Assembly (NCBI GenBank): GCA_039621445.1
Contig: CP154957.1
Span: forward strand, 42,193,474 to 42,257,473
DNA: 64,000 bases
Direction of reading: 5' to 3'
Origin: Euglena gracilis
Lineage: Eukaryota > Euglenida > Euglenophyceae > Euglenales
Below are positions 51,284 through 61,469 of this stretch, piece by piece. The translations under genes and the position numbers were made by a program. Each line of letters begins with the position of its first letter. The first letter of the stretch is position 1. Below the pieces are notes generated by a model. That model was not told the DNA's origin. It worked only from the letters and a program-made list of their open reading frames with translations, and did not search any database.

Positions 51284-51542
51284 CCCCCCCCCCCCTAGTC
51301 GTATGACCACCCCTCATGACTACCCCCCGGTCACAGGTTGCAGGTCATGGGGGGTTTTTGACCCCCCCCCCCCCCCCCCCGGTCACAGGTTGCAGGTTGC
51401 GAAAAATTTAACACCATCTTACCTATGACCGCCCCCTCATTTACGACCACCCCCCGGTCACAGGTTGCAGGTTATGGGGGTGTTATGACCCCCCCCCCCG
51501 GTCACAGGTTGCAGGAACCCGGTCATACGACTAGGGGGGGGG
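51284..51542. mobile_element. miniature element with TAGTCGTATGACC ends, TA flanks
   Basis: The TIR is a C-run plus TAGTCGTATGACC. Four copies of GGTCACAGGTTGCAGG lie inside next to C-runs. TA is on both sides (51282-51283, 51543-51544). Again a multi-motif miniature element, with a motif not used by the others. Confidence 0.7.
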
Positions 51543-51720
51543 TAATCAGGGATTTTTTTTTAGTCATGGACCCCCGGGGGGGAGGGAGGGGTAGGGTGGG
51601 TGGGTCGGGCCGAGCCCCCTCCACGGGGGGGTCGTACTTTTTGGCCAAAATTTTTTGAAAAGCACTATTTTTAGCACTTTTCGCGATTTTTGTGGGTCCC
51701 CCTGGGACCCCCCCCCCCAG
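51543..51720. repeat. X repeat, copy 2
   Basis: TCAGGGATTTTTTT, G-run, GGTGGGTGGGTC, then GCACTATTTTTAGCACTTTT and GTGGGTCCCC. Confidence 0.6.
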
Positions 51721-51844
51721 GGTGTGGGTGGGTGGGGGGCACTGGTGTAGAAAGGGGGGGTGGGGGGGGGGGGCGACTGCCCCCCCGAAATATTTTCGCC
51801 CCCCCAAGAAATTTTCTCCCCCCCCCCCCCGCGTTTTTTTAATA

Positions 51845-52025
51845 CCACCCCCCCCCCCCATATTGTCCCCCCCCCCCATATTGTCCCTCGGCCCCGGCCG
51901 ACGGGGGGTTTTTTTTGGCTCGGCCAATGAAATTCCTTTGGTACCCCCATATTGTCCCCCCCCCCCATATTGTCCGGTTGGGCCTCCCGGGGGGGGGGTC
52001 GGTGGGACAATAAGGGGGGGGGTGG
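51845..52025. mobile_element. ACAAT miniature transposon, copy 8, ATATTGTCC subtype
   Basis: 181 bp between TA copies. Four of five motifs are the CATATTGTCC form. It abuts the 3' side of the coding fragment at 52031-52512. Confidence 0.8.
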
Positions 52026-52030
52026 TACTA

Positions 52031-52512
52031 TTTTTTTCCTTTTGGGGAATGAAAAAGTTTTTGGCACCAAAATGTCCCTTGGCCCCTACTGTGGCCCCAA
52101 TTGGTGAAGACATTGATGGTCCAATTGGCACCAGTGTTGTTGCAATACCAGCTGCAGGTGGTCGCAAGTTTCTATCCTCTTGGGCAGAGGAATTCCCATG
52201 GGTTTGACATGATTCCTTGAAGGATTGTGTTTTTTGCTCAAGTTGTGAAGAAGCCGTGCGCTTGAACATTCCACTTCCAACGTCTAGCATTGAGATTTTC
52301 ATGCATGGACCTCCGTGATTTTTTTTTTGCAAGAGCAAACATGCCAAAACTATGTCATCCTTCTCCAACTTGAAAGAAGTAAGCATTTTTGCAGTTACAC
52401 CACTACATTCCTCAAATTTTGCATGAAGAAAAACACTTACACCCATGGGCACCAACTTTTGCAGATTTTGCCTGCATTTTTTTTGGGAGAAAATATCAAT
52501 GCTAGCCACATC
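52031..52512 (-). pseudogene. coding fragment of unknown protein, cut at both ends by repeats
   Basis: About 160 codons of normal-complexity protein on the minus strand (FSQKKCRQNLQKLVPMGVSV, LTSFKLEKDDIVLACLLLQ, a Ser/Thr/Gln-rich tail). There is no ATG at the upstream edge: the frame enters from a CACGG-type block at 52516-52590. On the other side it meets an ACAAT element. It is probably an exon or remnant of a gene or transposon. No domain recognised. Confidence 0.4.
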
Positions 52513-52515
52513 CTC

Positions 52516-52590
52516 GGGGTGCTACCCCCGTGCCCCCCCCCCCGTGACTCCCCCCCCCCGTGACCCCCCCGTGACCCCCCCGTGACCCGA
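52516..52590. repeat. GTGACCCCCC block
   Basis: Tandem CCCCGTGACC units, as in the CACGG family. A second block lies at 53378-53410. Confidence 0.6.
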
Positions 52591-53490
52591 GAATTGAGCC
52601 TTCAATTTTCATACAATGCATCAACCTTCATCACTTCAGCCTTTCTTTTCATTCATCATTTCAGCCTGCTTTTGGATGCAGGTGGCGGTTTTGGTCGCTT
52701 TTCATCAATTTTCTGGTTGAAACCATCGAAAATTTGCCTTGACATGGTAAAAAAAAAAGAAAGAAATGCCAAGATTTGAGGTGAAAAAATTTTCGACCCA
52801 AAAAAGGGGAGATTGCGCAAGTAGGAAAGGATTTCATGGCAAAAGGGGGGGGAGGGGAAGCATGAAATTTTTGTGGAAGAAAACCCCACAAAAAAGAGAA
52901 AAGAATTGCCCCTACCCCACCTTCCATTTTGGACAACCAAACCCCTTTTTGGCACCCAACGCCCAACGCACCCGAAAATGGCCAAAATCTTGTCCCCTAA
53001 AAAAAGTGCCAAATATTGGTGCATTTCTACACCAGAATTTTTTGGCCATTTTTTTGGCCTTCAAAACTGGCCATCTTGGGCCATTTTTTCAAAATGGCCC
53101 AAAATGCATCCCAAAAAAATGTGACGGTCAAAAATATTCTTTCAAAATTCTTTTTCAAAAAATGAAAAAAAATGACCAATTTCAGACATAAAAATCACCC
53201 CCAAAAACAACCATTTTCTGACCAAAAGGCATTTTTGTTCAAAAATGGCCTAAAAATGGCTAAAAATGACCACCTTTAGGACCCAAAAATCACCGATTTT
53301 AGGATGCGTGCCGCCCTTCTCGTGATGGGATGAAACATCATGGATGCTGCCTCCCGACTACCTCCAAAGTGGCGTACTTCCCCCGTGACCCCCCCCCCCG
53401 TGACCCTGAATACCTGAATACTTTTGGAGGAAACAGCATTCCCCTTTGGCGTGGTGATTTGGGAAGGAAAAATGTTTTGTCTTAGCAATC
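52591..53490. other. AT-rich repeat-like sequence, no gene
   Basis: Repeated CAAAAATGGCC and AAAAATGAC phrases and poly-A. It resembles 20280-20480 (CCCAAAAATGGCCAAAATC...). ORFs are Lys/Phe-rich. Confidence 0.4.
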
Positions 53491-54054
53491 CTAACATGCG
53501 GTGATGTGGCGTAATAATGTCACAAAAGTGCAAGTGACCTTGACAACTGCTCCGCGAGGAATATGCACCAAGGTGAGCCGAGAGTCCAAACCAATTTCTT
53601 CAAAAGAAGGCGACAAGGCTGCCCCGCCATCCGGGAATGAACCCAGGGGAACAGAGCAAGATACTCGGCGTTGCCTGGTGTCCTGCGAATTTGGTAACAT
53701 GGTTACGTCCCCTTGGGAGTGCGAGTGCGAGACGGGTTGTCCAAGGTTACTCACTCCGACACTGACAGGAGATATGGCGCAGGATTGTTGAGGTGGTTGA
53801 GCGGCCGTCGATGAAGAAGCAGGAGTTAACTGAATGGGCAGTTGCGATGGCGTTGGTGGTTGTGGCGTTTCCCATCAAGGGAGGAATGAAGCACTTTGGT
53901 GGTCCTGCAGCCATTGGCCACCAGCATCAAGGCCGGACATTCCGGAAGCAGTCGGTAGGGCGAAAGGAAGTTGGGGGAAAACTGGCACCGCGTTCATCGG
54001 AAACCAGGAGCCATGGGCCGTGCCCAGCTGAGAGCACTGGGAAGCTGCTGACAT
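53491..54054 (-). pseudogene. 188-codon Gln/Pro/Ser-rich frame with one in-frame TGA
   Basis: From ATG (54052-54054) to a stop at 53491 the minus strand has a single frame interrupted only by TGA at 53875-53877. Composition is consistent on both sides of it (Gln, Pro, Ser, then LVHIPRGAVVKVTCTFVTLL at the end). No splice signals clearly remove the stop. Family not recognised; it may be a gag-like or regulatory protein. A nonsense-mutated ORF is the simplest view. Confidence 0.35.
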
Positions 54055-54079
54055 TTCTACATCGTCGTTTGGGCCTGGC

Positions 54080-54591
54080 GGCTCATTGCGGGAATTTTTT
54101 TTTTGGTGGTCGCTAGCGACTGGTCACTGGCGACCATGGCTACTGACCATTGGTGGTCAGGCCGACTACCAATTTTAAGGAAGGCAGTTGGGTGGGTTTC
54201 AAATCATTTTCCTTCATACCCCCCCCCCCCTTATTGTCCCATCGACCTCCCCCCGGGAGGCCCGACCGGACAATATGGGGGGGGGGACAATATGGGGGTA
54301 CCAAAGGAATTTCATTGGCCGGGCCAAAAAAACCCCCCGTCGGCCGGGGCCGAGGGACAATATGGGGGGGACAATATGGGGGGGGGTATTTGAATGATTT
54401 GGGGGGGGGGGGGCTTAAAAACTTTTTTGGAGGGGGGTGGACTTAAAATTGGTGGTCGCCAGTAAGTAGTCGCCGGATCACCAATGGTCGCTAGTGACTA
54501 GTCGCTAGCGACCGTCCTTATCACCAATGGTCGCCAGCGACTAGTCGCTAGCGAATACCAAAAGTCCATCACCAATTTCTCACTCGGGGCC
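54080..54591. mobile_element. short EP element, no clear duplication
   Basis: The left end GGCTCATTGCGGGAATTTTT and inverted right end GGCCCCGAGTGAGAAATTGG; CGCTAGCGACTGG-type palindromes and a reduced body between. The flanks do not match. Interrupted at 54219-54386. Confidence 0.55.
54219..54386. mobile_element. ACAAT miniature transposon, copy 9, proven TA insertion
   Basis: 168 bp at CCTTCA-TA/TA-TTTGAATG. The uninterrupted site CCTTCATATTTGAATGA is at 50804-50820 in the larger EP element. Confidence 0.9.
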
Positions 54592-55260
54592 AAATTTTGC
54601 AGTCAGGTGATCACAGCTGGCTGAACTTTGGATGGAACGGACGGAAGGACGGAACTTACAATTATCATTTTCTGGAACTTCAGAAAAAGCATTCGGCAAA
54701 TTTGGCCCGATTCAGTTGTCCTCGCTGGTCGTCTGAAAGAAAAGCTTTCGGGTGAGGGGTGACTGTTAAAACCTATTTTCTGGGCTCGACGCCTGCTGAG
54801 ATTGTTTCTGTCAAAATGGAAGAATAAAGCATTCAGAAAAATGAGACAAAAGGTTGGTCGACATTAACGGATTTCAGGCTGAAAATTGACAATGTCCCAA
54901 AACGGAACAAAAAAGCATTCAGAAAAAGGAAACAAAAGGTTGGTCGATTTCCAAGACATCGGAATCCGTTTATGTCAGTCGATTTCCATTCAGGCGCCTG
55001 TTAATGTCGGTTGATTTCCATTCAGGATCCCGTTTATGTCAGTCAATTTCCATTCAGGCGCCCGTTAATGGGCCAAAAACCACTTTTTTGGCCATATTTT
55101 CCGTCCAGGCGGTTCGGTCGAATGAATTTCAAGACAGGAGTCGGGCCCAGACAAAATAGGTTTTAGAAAAATCGACCGACACAACAGATTCAGCAGCGCC
55201 GGGCGGCGCCTGCTGAATCTGTCAGTGTCGGTCGATTTTTGTTAAAAAAACAGAGTAGGA
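54592..55260. repeat. GATTTCCATTCAGGC repeats and a hairpin
   Basis: About four copies of a 33-36-bp unit (GTCAGTCGATTTCCATTCAGG) at 54950-55075, plus the hairpin AGATTCAGCAG...CTGCTGAATCT at 55185-55221. No coding sequence. Confidence 0.55.
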
Positions 55261-55908
55261 AATACCCATAGCGACCTTTGGCGACCGACCTTTGGCGACC
55301 GTGGACCGACCTAAGGTCGGCCCATTCCCCCCCCCCCCCCCCCAGGCCAGATCCGGCTTTTGACAGATGGCCATAGAATTCAACCTTAATGCACGGAGCT
55401 CTTATTTTCAGCGATCGTGTCTTCCGAAATTTGACATCTCAATTTGCCAAATCCCACAGGTCAGGTGCCATATAGCATATCAAATGAAAAACGAAAGCTC
55501 TCCCCAAGAACTGTCGCTTGGCACCCGTAGAACTCAGCCAGTTTGCACAGCCCTCTGAAAATCGGCGATCGCATTTTCTGACCCTGTTTGAAAATTCGAA
55601 ATTCCACTTTTCACCTGTTGCCCACCTGTTCACCTGTTGTTTCAGATGTTGCCCATCGATTGAAAGCAGATGGCCTTAAATTTCTGCCACGCTGCATGGA
55701 ATTCTATTTCAGAAAATCCCCAAAAATGGCCAAAAATAAATTATTGCGCAAAAAACGGCAATTTCTGGCCGAAGATCCCCCAAAAACTCCTCAAATCTGA
55801 TTACCATATGTCCACAAACCCTTTTGGACACTTTTGGCAGTTTTATTTTGGGTTAAAAATTCCTTTCTTGTGTCCCAGACGGTTAGGCTAGGCGGTTAGC
55901 CCATAACC
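55261..55908. repeat. diverged AATCGAAAGC-type repeat
   Basis: GGCGACC..TTTGGCGACC blocks, then sequence related to 47440-48060 and 60840-61200 (CCCATCGATTGAAAGCAGATG, CATGGAATTCTATTTC). No gene; ends at ACCCTAACCC. Confidence 0.4.
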
Positions 55909-56103
55909 CTAACCCAGACAGCCAGTTTGGGCTGTGCCTGACGGTTTCTTTGCTGCCTGACCAAGGAGGCTGCCGTGGATGGGATCAACAGCAGAACCAG
56001 CCTGCTGTTGATCACAATAGCGGTGCAATGTGCCCAGGAAATCTGCCGTTTGGGGGGGTTTGGGGAGGGACCCTTCCAGGATGTTGGCTGCCCGCGTGGC
56101 CAT
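55909..56103 (-). CDS. MAKR-family protein, N-terminal fragment
   Basis: 64 codons from ATG (56101-56103): MATRAANILEGSLPKPPQ, AVDPIHGSLLGQAAKKPSG. It matches the N-terminal module of the copies at 14309, 31277 and 58528 residue by residue, with substitutions typical of diverged protein. The frame stops shortly after the KKPSG motif, where the others continue, so it is truncated or spliced. No GAAAACGTG repeats flank this copy. Function unknown. Confidence 0.6.
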   Translation of the reverse strand: MATRAANILEGSLPKPPQTADFLGTLHRYCDQQQAGSAVDPIHGSLLGQAAKKPSGTAQTGCLG

Positions 56104-57100
56104 TTTCAAAAAAGGGACACTGCAGACGCGGAGAAGGTGGGACACTGCAAAGCGGACCGCACCGGAAATGGAAAACGAACATCACCCATATTCAGCCTGA
56201 ATACGGGTGACCCTGCACCTGCCCTGTATATCGGGGTATGGGGTGCCACGATTTTTGTTGCGTAATCGGGGTACCCTGCGCCTGTCCTGTATTTCGGGGT
56301 ACCCCCTTACCCTTATTTAGGCTGAATACAGGTGACCCCCCTAAAAAACGGAAAATCGCGCGTTTTCCTTGCGCGATGCATACCCGACAAAATACAGGGC
56401 AGGCGATCAGTCCCCCGCCCGGGGGGGGGGCCATGATAATTTGGCACAAAATTTCCTTTTGTTGAGCTTTCCACCCCATTCAGGGGGTTGATGGTAAAAT
56501 GAGAGCACGTCAAGGGGAATGCAGCAAAATTTGAAAGATGAATGTGAATGAGAGTTGTTGGGAGCAGGCTGTTTTTTTACCAACCGCGGGGGGAGGGGGG
56601 GTCCGGAGTGCCTATGAGTGCCTGCCCAGGCAGGCACTACCCCCCCCCCCCCGAGGGGGTCGGATTTCGGCCTGTGCCCAGGCACATTCCCTTGAAAATA
56701 GGCCATTTTTGGCCCATTTTCGGCGCCGGGGTCTTGGAAACTTTTGGCCGTGTGCCCCCCCAGGGGGGGGGTCGGATCGGGAATGCCTTGGAGTCCCTGC
56801 CCAAGCAGGCACCCCCCACTACATATTTTGGGGGTATGACCCTTAAGAACCTCCGTCGGGAGCCAAAATCCCAAGGGGGGGGGTCTTACATGAGGGCGGG
56901 TCGGTCCCAGCCAAGGGGTTGGTTTTTGGCCGGCCAGGGGGCCTTGTGTGGGGGGGGGGGTCGCTGAGCTCTTATCCCTTCATGGGTAAGAGCGAACCCC
57001 TGGTGAAAAAGGGGGTGTAGAAGGTGTAGTAGGTGTCGGTGAAGGTAGAAGGCATAGGTGTAGAAGTGGGGGGTCGGGGGGGGGTGGCCGCCCCCCCCCC
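56104..57100. repeat. CCTGTATTTCG and CCTGCCCAGGCAGG palindromic repeats
   Basis: GCGCCTGTCCTGTATTTCGG and inverse versions at 56205-56410; GTGCCTGCCCAGGCAGGCAC at 56617-56638 and a related pair at 56795-56812 bracket a 180-bp unit. ORFs over G-runs are not genes. Confidence 0.4.
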
Positions 57101-57199
57101 CCCGAGATTTTGGAAAGAAAATTTTTTTTGCAAAGTGTGTACTTTACTCACCACATTCTTTGTGTTTTTTCAATTCTCACATTAAGATCTCAACTTTTC

Positions 57200-57740
57200 G
57201 TTGAACTTTTTGGCTGTTTTCCTTGGATGTCGCTACCGTCTCGCCGCCCTTCGGGCGGTAAAACAAGTCCAAAACTCATGGGTCGGAGGGGGCGAGAATC
57301 TGCCTTTCATTCTAGGGTTGTTGTTTGTGAGTACCTCCTCCACTGCACTCTCGGGCGGAAACGAAACATGTGTTTTGCTTTGGCTCTAAAATTCAAATTT
57401 TTTTTAAAAAATACCCCATTTATGTTGACAAATTTAGCTCTGTTTGGGAAGCTTTTTGGAATAATGCATTACCGTCCAACCGCCCTTCGGGTGGCAACAC
57501 ATTTTTTTTGTTCCATGCAATTTGGCTCGGAGAGGGTTTTGAGGCAACCCGTCTCTTTTTTCTTATTTTGCACTCTTTTTTGAAATACCAAAACAGGCAT
57601 CGCCGTCTCTTGCCGCCCGTTGGGCGGCTTGAAGCCATCCAAATTTTGATGGATATGCATGATGTCAAAAATTGCTACATTTTTTTGTCACATTCAATTG
57701 CATCTTTCATGGAAGAAGGGTGGTGAGCTACCGTCTGGAA
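57200..57740. repeat. CCGCCCTTCGGGCGG tandem-like repeat
   Basis: CGTC..CGCCGCCCTTCGGGCGG-type hairpins recur at about 57240, 57478 and 57612, each followed by A/T-rich sequence containing a TTTGGCTC phrase. One related segment is at 59655-59745. The 157-codon plus ORF spans the repeat and has no domain. Confidence 0.45.
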
Positions 57741-58186
57741 GAAGGGCAGCGGAAAAAAACAATGGTCATATAAGGAAGGCTTTGTCAAGGATCTCGCCCC
57801 CCCCCCCCCCCCCGAGAAAATATTACTTCTACACCCCTGCCCTCCCCCCCGGGGTTGGCAAAAACAGCCTGATCCCAACAACTCTCATTCACATTCATCT
57901 TTCACATTTTGCTGCATTCCCGTTGACGTGCTCTCATTTTACCATCAACCCCCTGAAAGGAGCGTTTTTCACCCCGACCCACATGAAAATGCATGCCTTT
58001 TATCTCAAGTCGGGGCTGGATAGAGGTAGAGGGATGGAAGAGGTGGTGGAGGTTGAGGTGAAGGTTTTCCGGCCTCCTGTAACTGTTAATTAAGAGGCCC
58101 GGCACCTGCCCTGTATTTCGTTGATGTGCTTCACGCCATGGTTTAGGGCACTTTTGGGGCGTTTTTTTTTTGCCCAGAATTTTTCT

Positions 58187-58293
58187 AAAAATCCTATTCA
58201 CGAAATACAGCCTGTATTTTGTGAATACCCTATTCACAAATACTTGTATTCGTGAATAGAAAATAACACCCTGTATTCCGTGAATAGAAACCA
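58187..58293. repeat. GAATACAGCCTGTATT palindromes, left copy
   Basis: Nested palindromes of TATTCACGAATAC / CAGCCTGTATT. A near-identical direct copy at 58852-58985 lies downstream, so the MAKR gene at 58528 is bracketed by the pair. Confidence 0.6.
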
Positions 58294-58527
58294 AATGTGA
58301 AAACATTGTCGAGATGACCTGGAACACATTGATAACATACCCCTGGTCCTGGAAAACGAGATATGGGTGTAAGGCCAAGTTATTGGGGGCACTTTGTGGG
58401 GGGGGGGGCGGGCGCCAAAGGCGCCCGGTCCCCCCCAAAGGCCCCCACAATGCTTTTCGGTTTTAGAGCAAAAAGTGCTATTTTCGCACCTTCACACTGT
58501 GTTTCTCCTCAGTCTGTTCTCCTAAAA

Positions 58528-58851
58528 ATGGCGAAGAGAGCGGCAAACACCATGGACAGAATGTTGCCACAACCCCCAAAAGTTGCTGAATTTTTGGCCA
58601 CAATTAAACAGGGTTGGGAGAAAAGAAAGAACCCCGCTGTTGACCCCCTGCACGATAACCTTCTGCTGGAGGCTACCAAAAAGAAAGCGTCCGGGACGGA
58701 AGGGACAGCTCCTTGAATTCGAGGAGGTGTGCAGTGCGCTTGGCGCTGTCTACGACGAACTGGGCACTTTCCTTTGTGCGTGGGCGGCCTGGTTGATTGA
58801 TCCACCACTGTTGTTTGATGGGCAAGCGGTCATCAAACAATGTGAGGACCA
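58528..58851 (+). pseudogene. MAKR-family protein, 1-nt frameshift
   Basis: ATG at 58528: MAKRAANTMDRMLPQPPK, AVDPLHDNLLLEATKKKASG. An extra G in GGG at about 58703 shifts the frame to an early stop (58716). In the other frame the protein continues as in the 31277 copy: LLEFEEVCSALGAVYDELG, FLCAWAAWLIDPPLLFDG, VIKQCED. It is cut at about 58851 by the GAATACAG palindromes, before the Cys-rich knuckle. The clear register of both halves shows one recent indel. Confidence 0.6.
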
Positions 58852-58985
58852 AAAATCCTATTCACAAAATACAGCCTGTATTTTGTGAATACCCTATTCA
58901 CGAATACAGCCTGTATTCGTGAATAGAAAATAGCACCCTGTATTTCGTGTTCACACCCACGAAATACAGGGCAGGCGCCAGGCCT
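58852..58985. repeat. GAATACAGCCTGTATT palindromes, right copy
   Basis: Direct copy of 58187-58293 with an added CGAAATACAGGGCAGGCGCC end, which also appears (inverted) at 56270 and 58100. Confidence 0.6.
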
Positions 58986-59135
58986 CTATTCACGGTTACA
59001 GTTTCCGAATTGATTGACCCCCGACTCCCCGCCAGGCCCAAGTTATTCAGCCGCGAAGGGGTCCAAACTGGGTAGGATTGGCCCGCCCCCCTCCTCTTCC
59101 AACTCTGCCATTTCGCCGGGTCCAAAAATTGGGCT

Positions 59136-59540
59136 CCGTGCAGAATATTGGCCATGCTAGTTCTGGAGGTCGGACCGACCTAGGTTGGGCCGACCATTGG
59201 CCATGGCTTATCGACCTCTGGAGGTCGGGCCGACCAGTCGGCCCAACCTCCACTGTACTACAATAACCCCCTTTTTTTTGAGAATTTAAGCCCCCCCCCC
59301 CCAAATTCGATTCTCTTATTTCAATTCAAAATGAACGTAAACACGTCCGAATGTCCTTAAAAACGTCAAAAAACGTCCCAAATTCAAAAACAAATAGTGA
59401 AAAACGGCCAAATCAGGTGAGATCCATGGCCAATGCCAAAAACCTCTTGTGTGTGCAAGGGCCTAAGCCTGGCCCTAACCCTAACCCCAACCCTGACCCT
59501 AGCCCTAGCCCTAGCCCTAACCCTGCTCCTTCATCAACCG
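59136..59540 (+). mobile_element. DE-type left end with body and CCCTAA patch
   Basis: GGCTCCGTGCAGAATATTGG, GCCATGCTAGTTCTGG, palindromes, C-tract, body as in 9229-9540 and a CCCTAA/CCCTAG patch (59465-59520). No right end is found in the window. Confidence 0.6.
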
Positions 59541-60139
59541 ACTTAGAAAAATTTCAGTGGCGGTCGGATAGCAAATAAGTACCTTTTTTTGAAGCCTAAA
59601 AAATTTTTGAGGACAGCCGGCTGTTCAGCAACGTGATAAACTGGCCCCTATCTGGCTTGGCTTCTAAAATTCAAATCTTTTTGAAAAGGGCACACCATTT
59701 CTGTTGACAAATTTGGCTCTGTTGGGAACAGGGCGGTCTGTAAGGGACGGGATTTTTTATTAGTTATTATTATTAGTTAAGGACCGCCCCCTCCCGTATT
59801 TCCGGGAGCACCAATTTTTGGATCCGAAAAAGTTTTTCCGGCGCCTTTGGTGCCAGGGGTTTTTTTGACCCAATTTGGGACTCATATGGGAGGTCCCCCC
59901 AAAAACCCCTCAAAACCCCACACCTTCCAAAATTTTTCTTTTTTTCACACCTTCCAAAAATTCGACATTTTCTCAAAATTTTGATTTTGAGAGGTTTTTG
60001 AAGCAAAAAAATGCCATTGAAATCCAAAAAAATTCAAAGAGGAAAAAATTTCAGTAAAATTTGGCTGAGCCATGATTTGGTCCACTTTTTTTGACCTTCG
60101 TTTTTTTCACCCCCCTCCTAAAAACACCGAATTTTTTGA
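59541..60139. other. no gene; AT-rich with G/C hairpins
   Basis: AGCCGGCTGTTCAG and GGCCCCTA (as at 40425) and a GGCGCCTTTGGTGCC hairpin at 59829. The ORFs are low complexity. Confidence 0.35.
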
Positions 60140-60780
60140 TACAAGGGCAAAGCCCGAACCGGCGTTCTGAAACACGGCTTCACGCCCGAACCGGCGTTCT
60201 GGACACAGTTGTTGAAACCGTGGATTAGGGGCTCTGGCTTCATGCCCGAACCGGCGTTCAAGGAATCACGGCCAATTTCGCCCTAAATACCCAATTTCTG
60301 AACATTTTTGAGCATTTTTGGGCTCCTTTGGGCTCATGGCCACGTCGATCGGGCGATTGAAGTTTTCACACGTCTGATCCCATGTTACCCATCAATCGAA
60401 AGCTCTTCTCAAGGGCTTTTGAACAGATGGCGGATCCAAAACTGGCCACAATGTGGCACCAAAATTTGCCCCAATGTGGCACCAAACTGGCCCAAGATCT
60501 GCCGAAAGTTTCCATTTGGGGGGTTTTTGGCGTCATTTTTGGAGGTTGGATTTTCGCCAACAATTCTTTATCCTGTAAACCCCAACGGTTTATGAATGGG
60601 GTGGTTTGGGGGGAAAAGGTAATCCCAACAATTTCTCTATCCTTCCAAGGACCACCCAAAAAATGCTGATACATTCACAAAAAAAGCTCAAAAATTCCAG
60701 GGTTGAAACCGTGCATTGGGGCTCTGGCTTCACGCCCGAACCGGCGTTCAGGACGCCGGTTCGGGTGGGAAGTCGGCGTC
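60140..60780. repeat. CCCGAACCGGCGTTC repeats
   Basis: GCCCGAACCGGCGTTC occurs about five times (60150-60260, 60735-60770), mostly preceded by GGCTTCACG. The AATCGAAAGCTC segment lies between. Related to the CGCCGGTTC palindrome family. Confidence 0.5.
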
Positions 60781-61469
60781 CAAGGGACCCAAAATAAAAA
60801 GTGCCAAAAAGTGTCCAAAAGGGCTTGTAGGCATGTGGCAATCATATCTGAGCAGTTTTTGGGGGGTCTTCGGCCAGAAATTGGGGTATTTTGTGCAATA
60901 ATTTCCATTTGGCCAAATTTGGCAATTTTGTGAAATAGAGTACCATGCAACACGGCTGAAATCTAAGGCCATCTGCTGAAAGCCCCTGAGAAGGGCTATC
61001 GATCAAGGGGCAACATGGCAGGTGAACAGTGGATTTTGGAATTTGCGAAAAGGGTCGGAACATGCGATCGGCGATTTTCTGGGCGCCATGCAGTGTGGCT
61101 GAGTTCTGAGGGTACCAAGCGAAAGGTCTTAGGGAGAGCTTTCAATTGATATGCTGTATGGCACCTGAGGTGTGGGATTTCACAAATTAATATGTCAAAT
61201 TTTGGAATACACGATCCCTGAAAATAAGCGCTGTGTGCGAAATCGCTGAATCCTGTGGCCAGGTTGGTGCCAGTTGACCAGCCCTTTTTCGCCCCCCACG
61301 GCCAAGAAAACACCGTTGTTTTTCCCCTGGCCAAAAAAGAAAAACTCCTTTTGACCCCCCTGTCCAAAAAAACAAAAACACCGTTTTTCACCCCCTTCTT
61401 GATCAAGAAAAAAACCTATTTAGACCACAGAGGAGTTCCCCGTGGGGGGTGCTCGCAGGGGGGGGGGAA
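60781..61469. other. diverged AATCGAAAGC-type repeat, no gene
   Basis: Inverse relatives of 47440-48060 and 55600-55800. ORFs on both strands lack domains. Confidence 0.35.

Noticed and set aside
51022-51300. Gene following the TTTTCTTGCAG acceptor
   Set aside because: The open frame is short and without domain; it runs into a miniature element.
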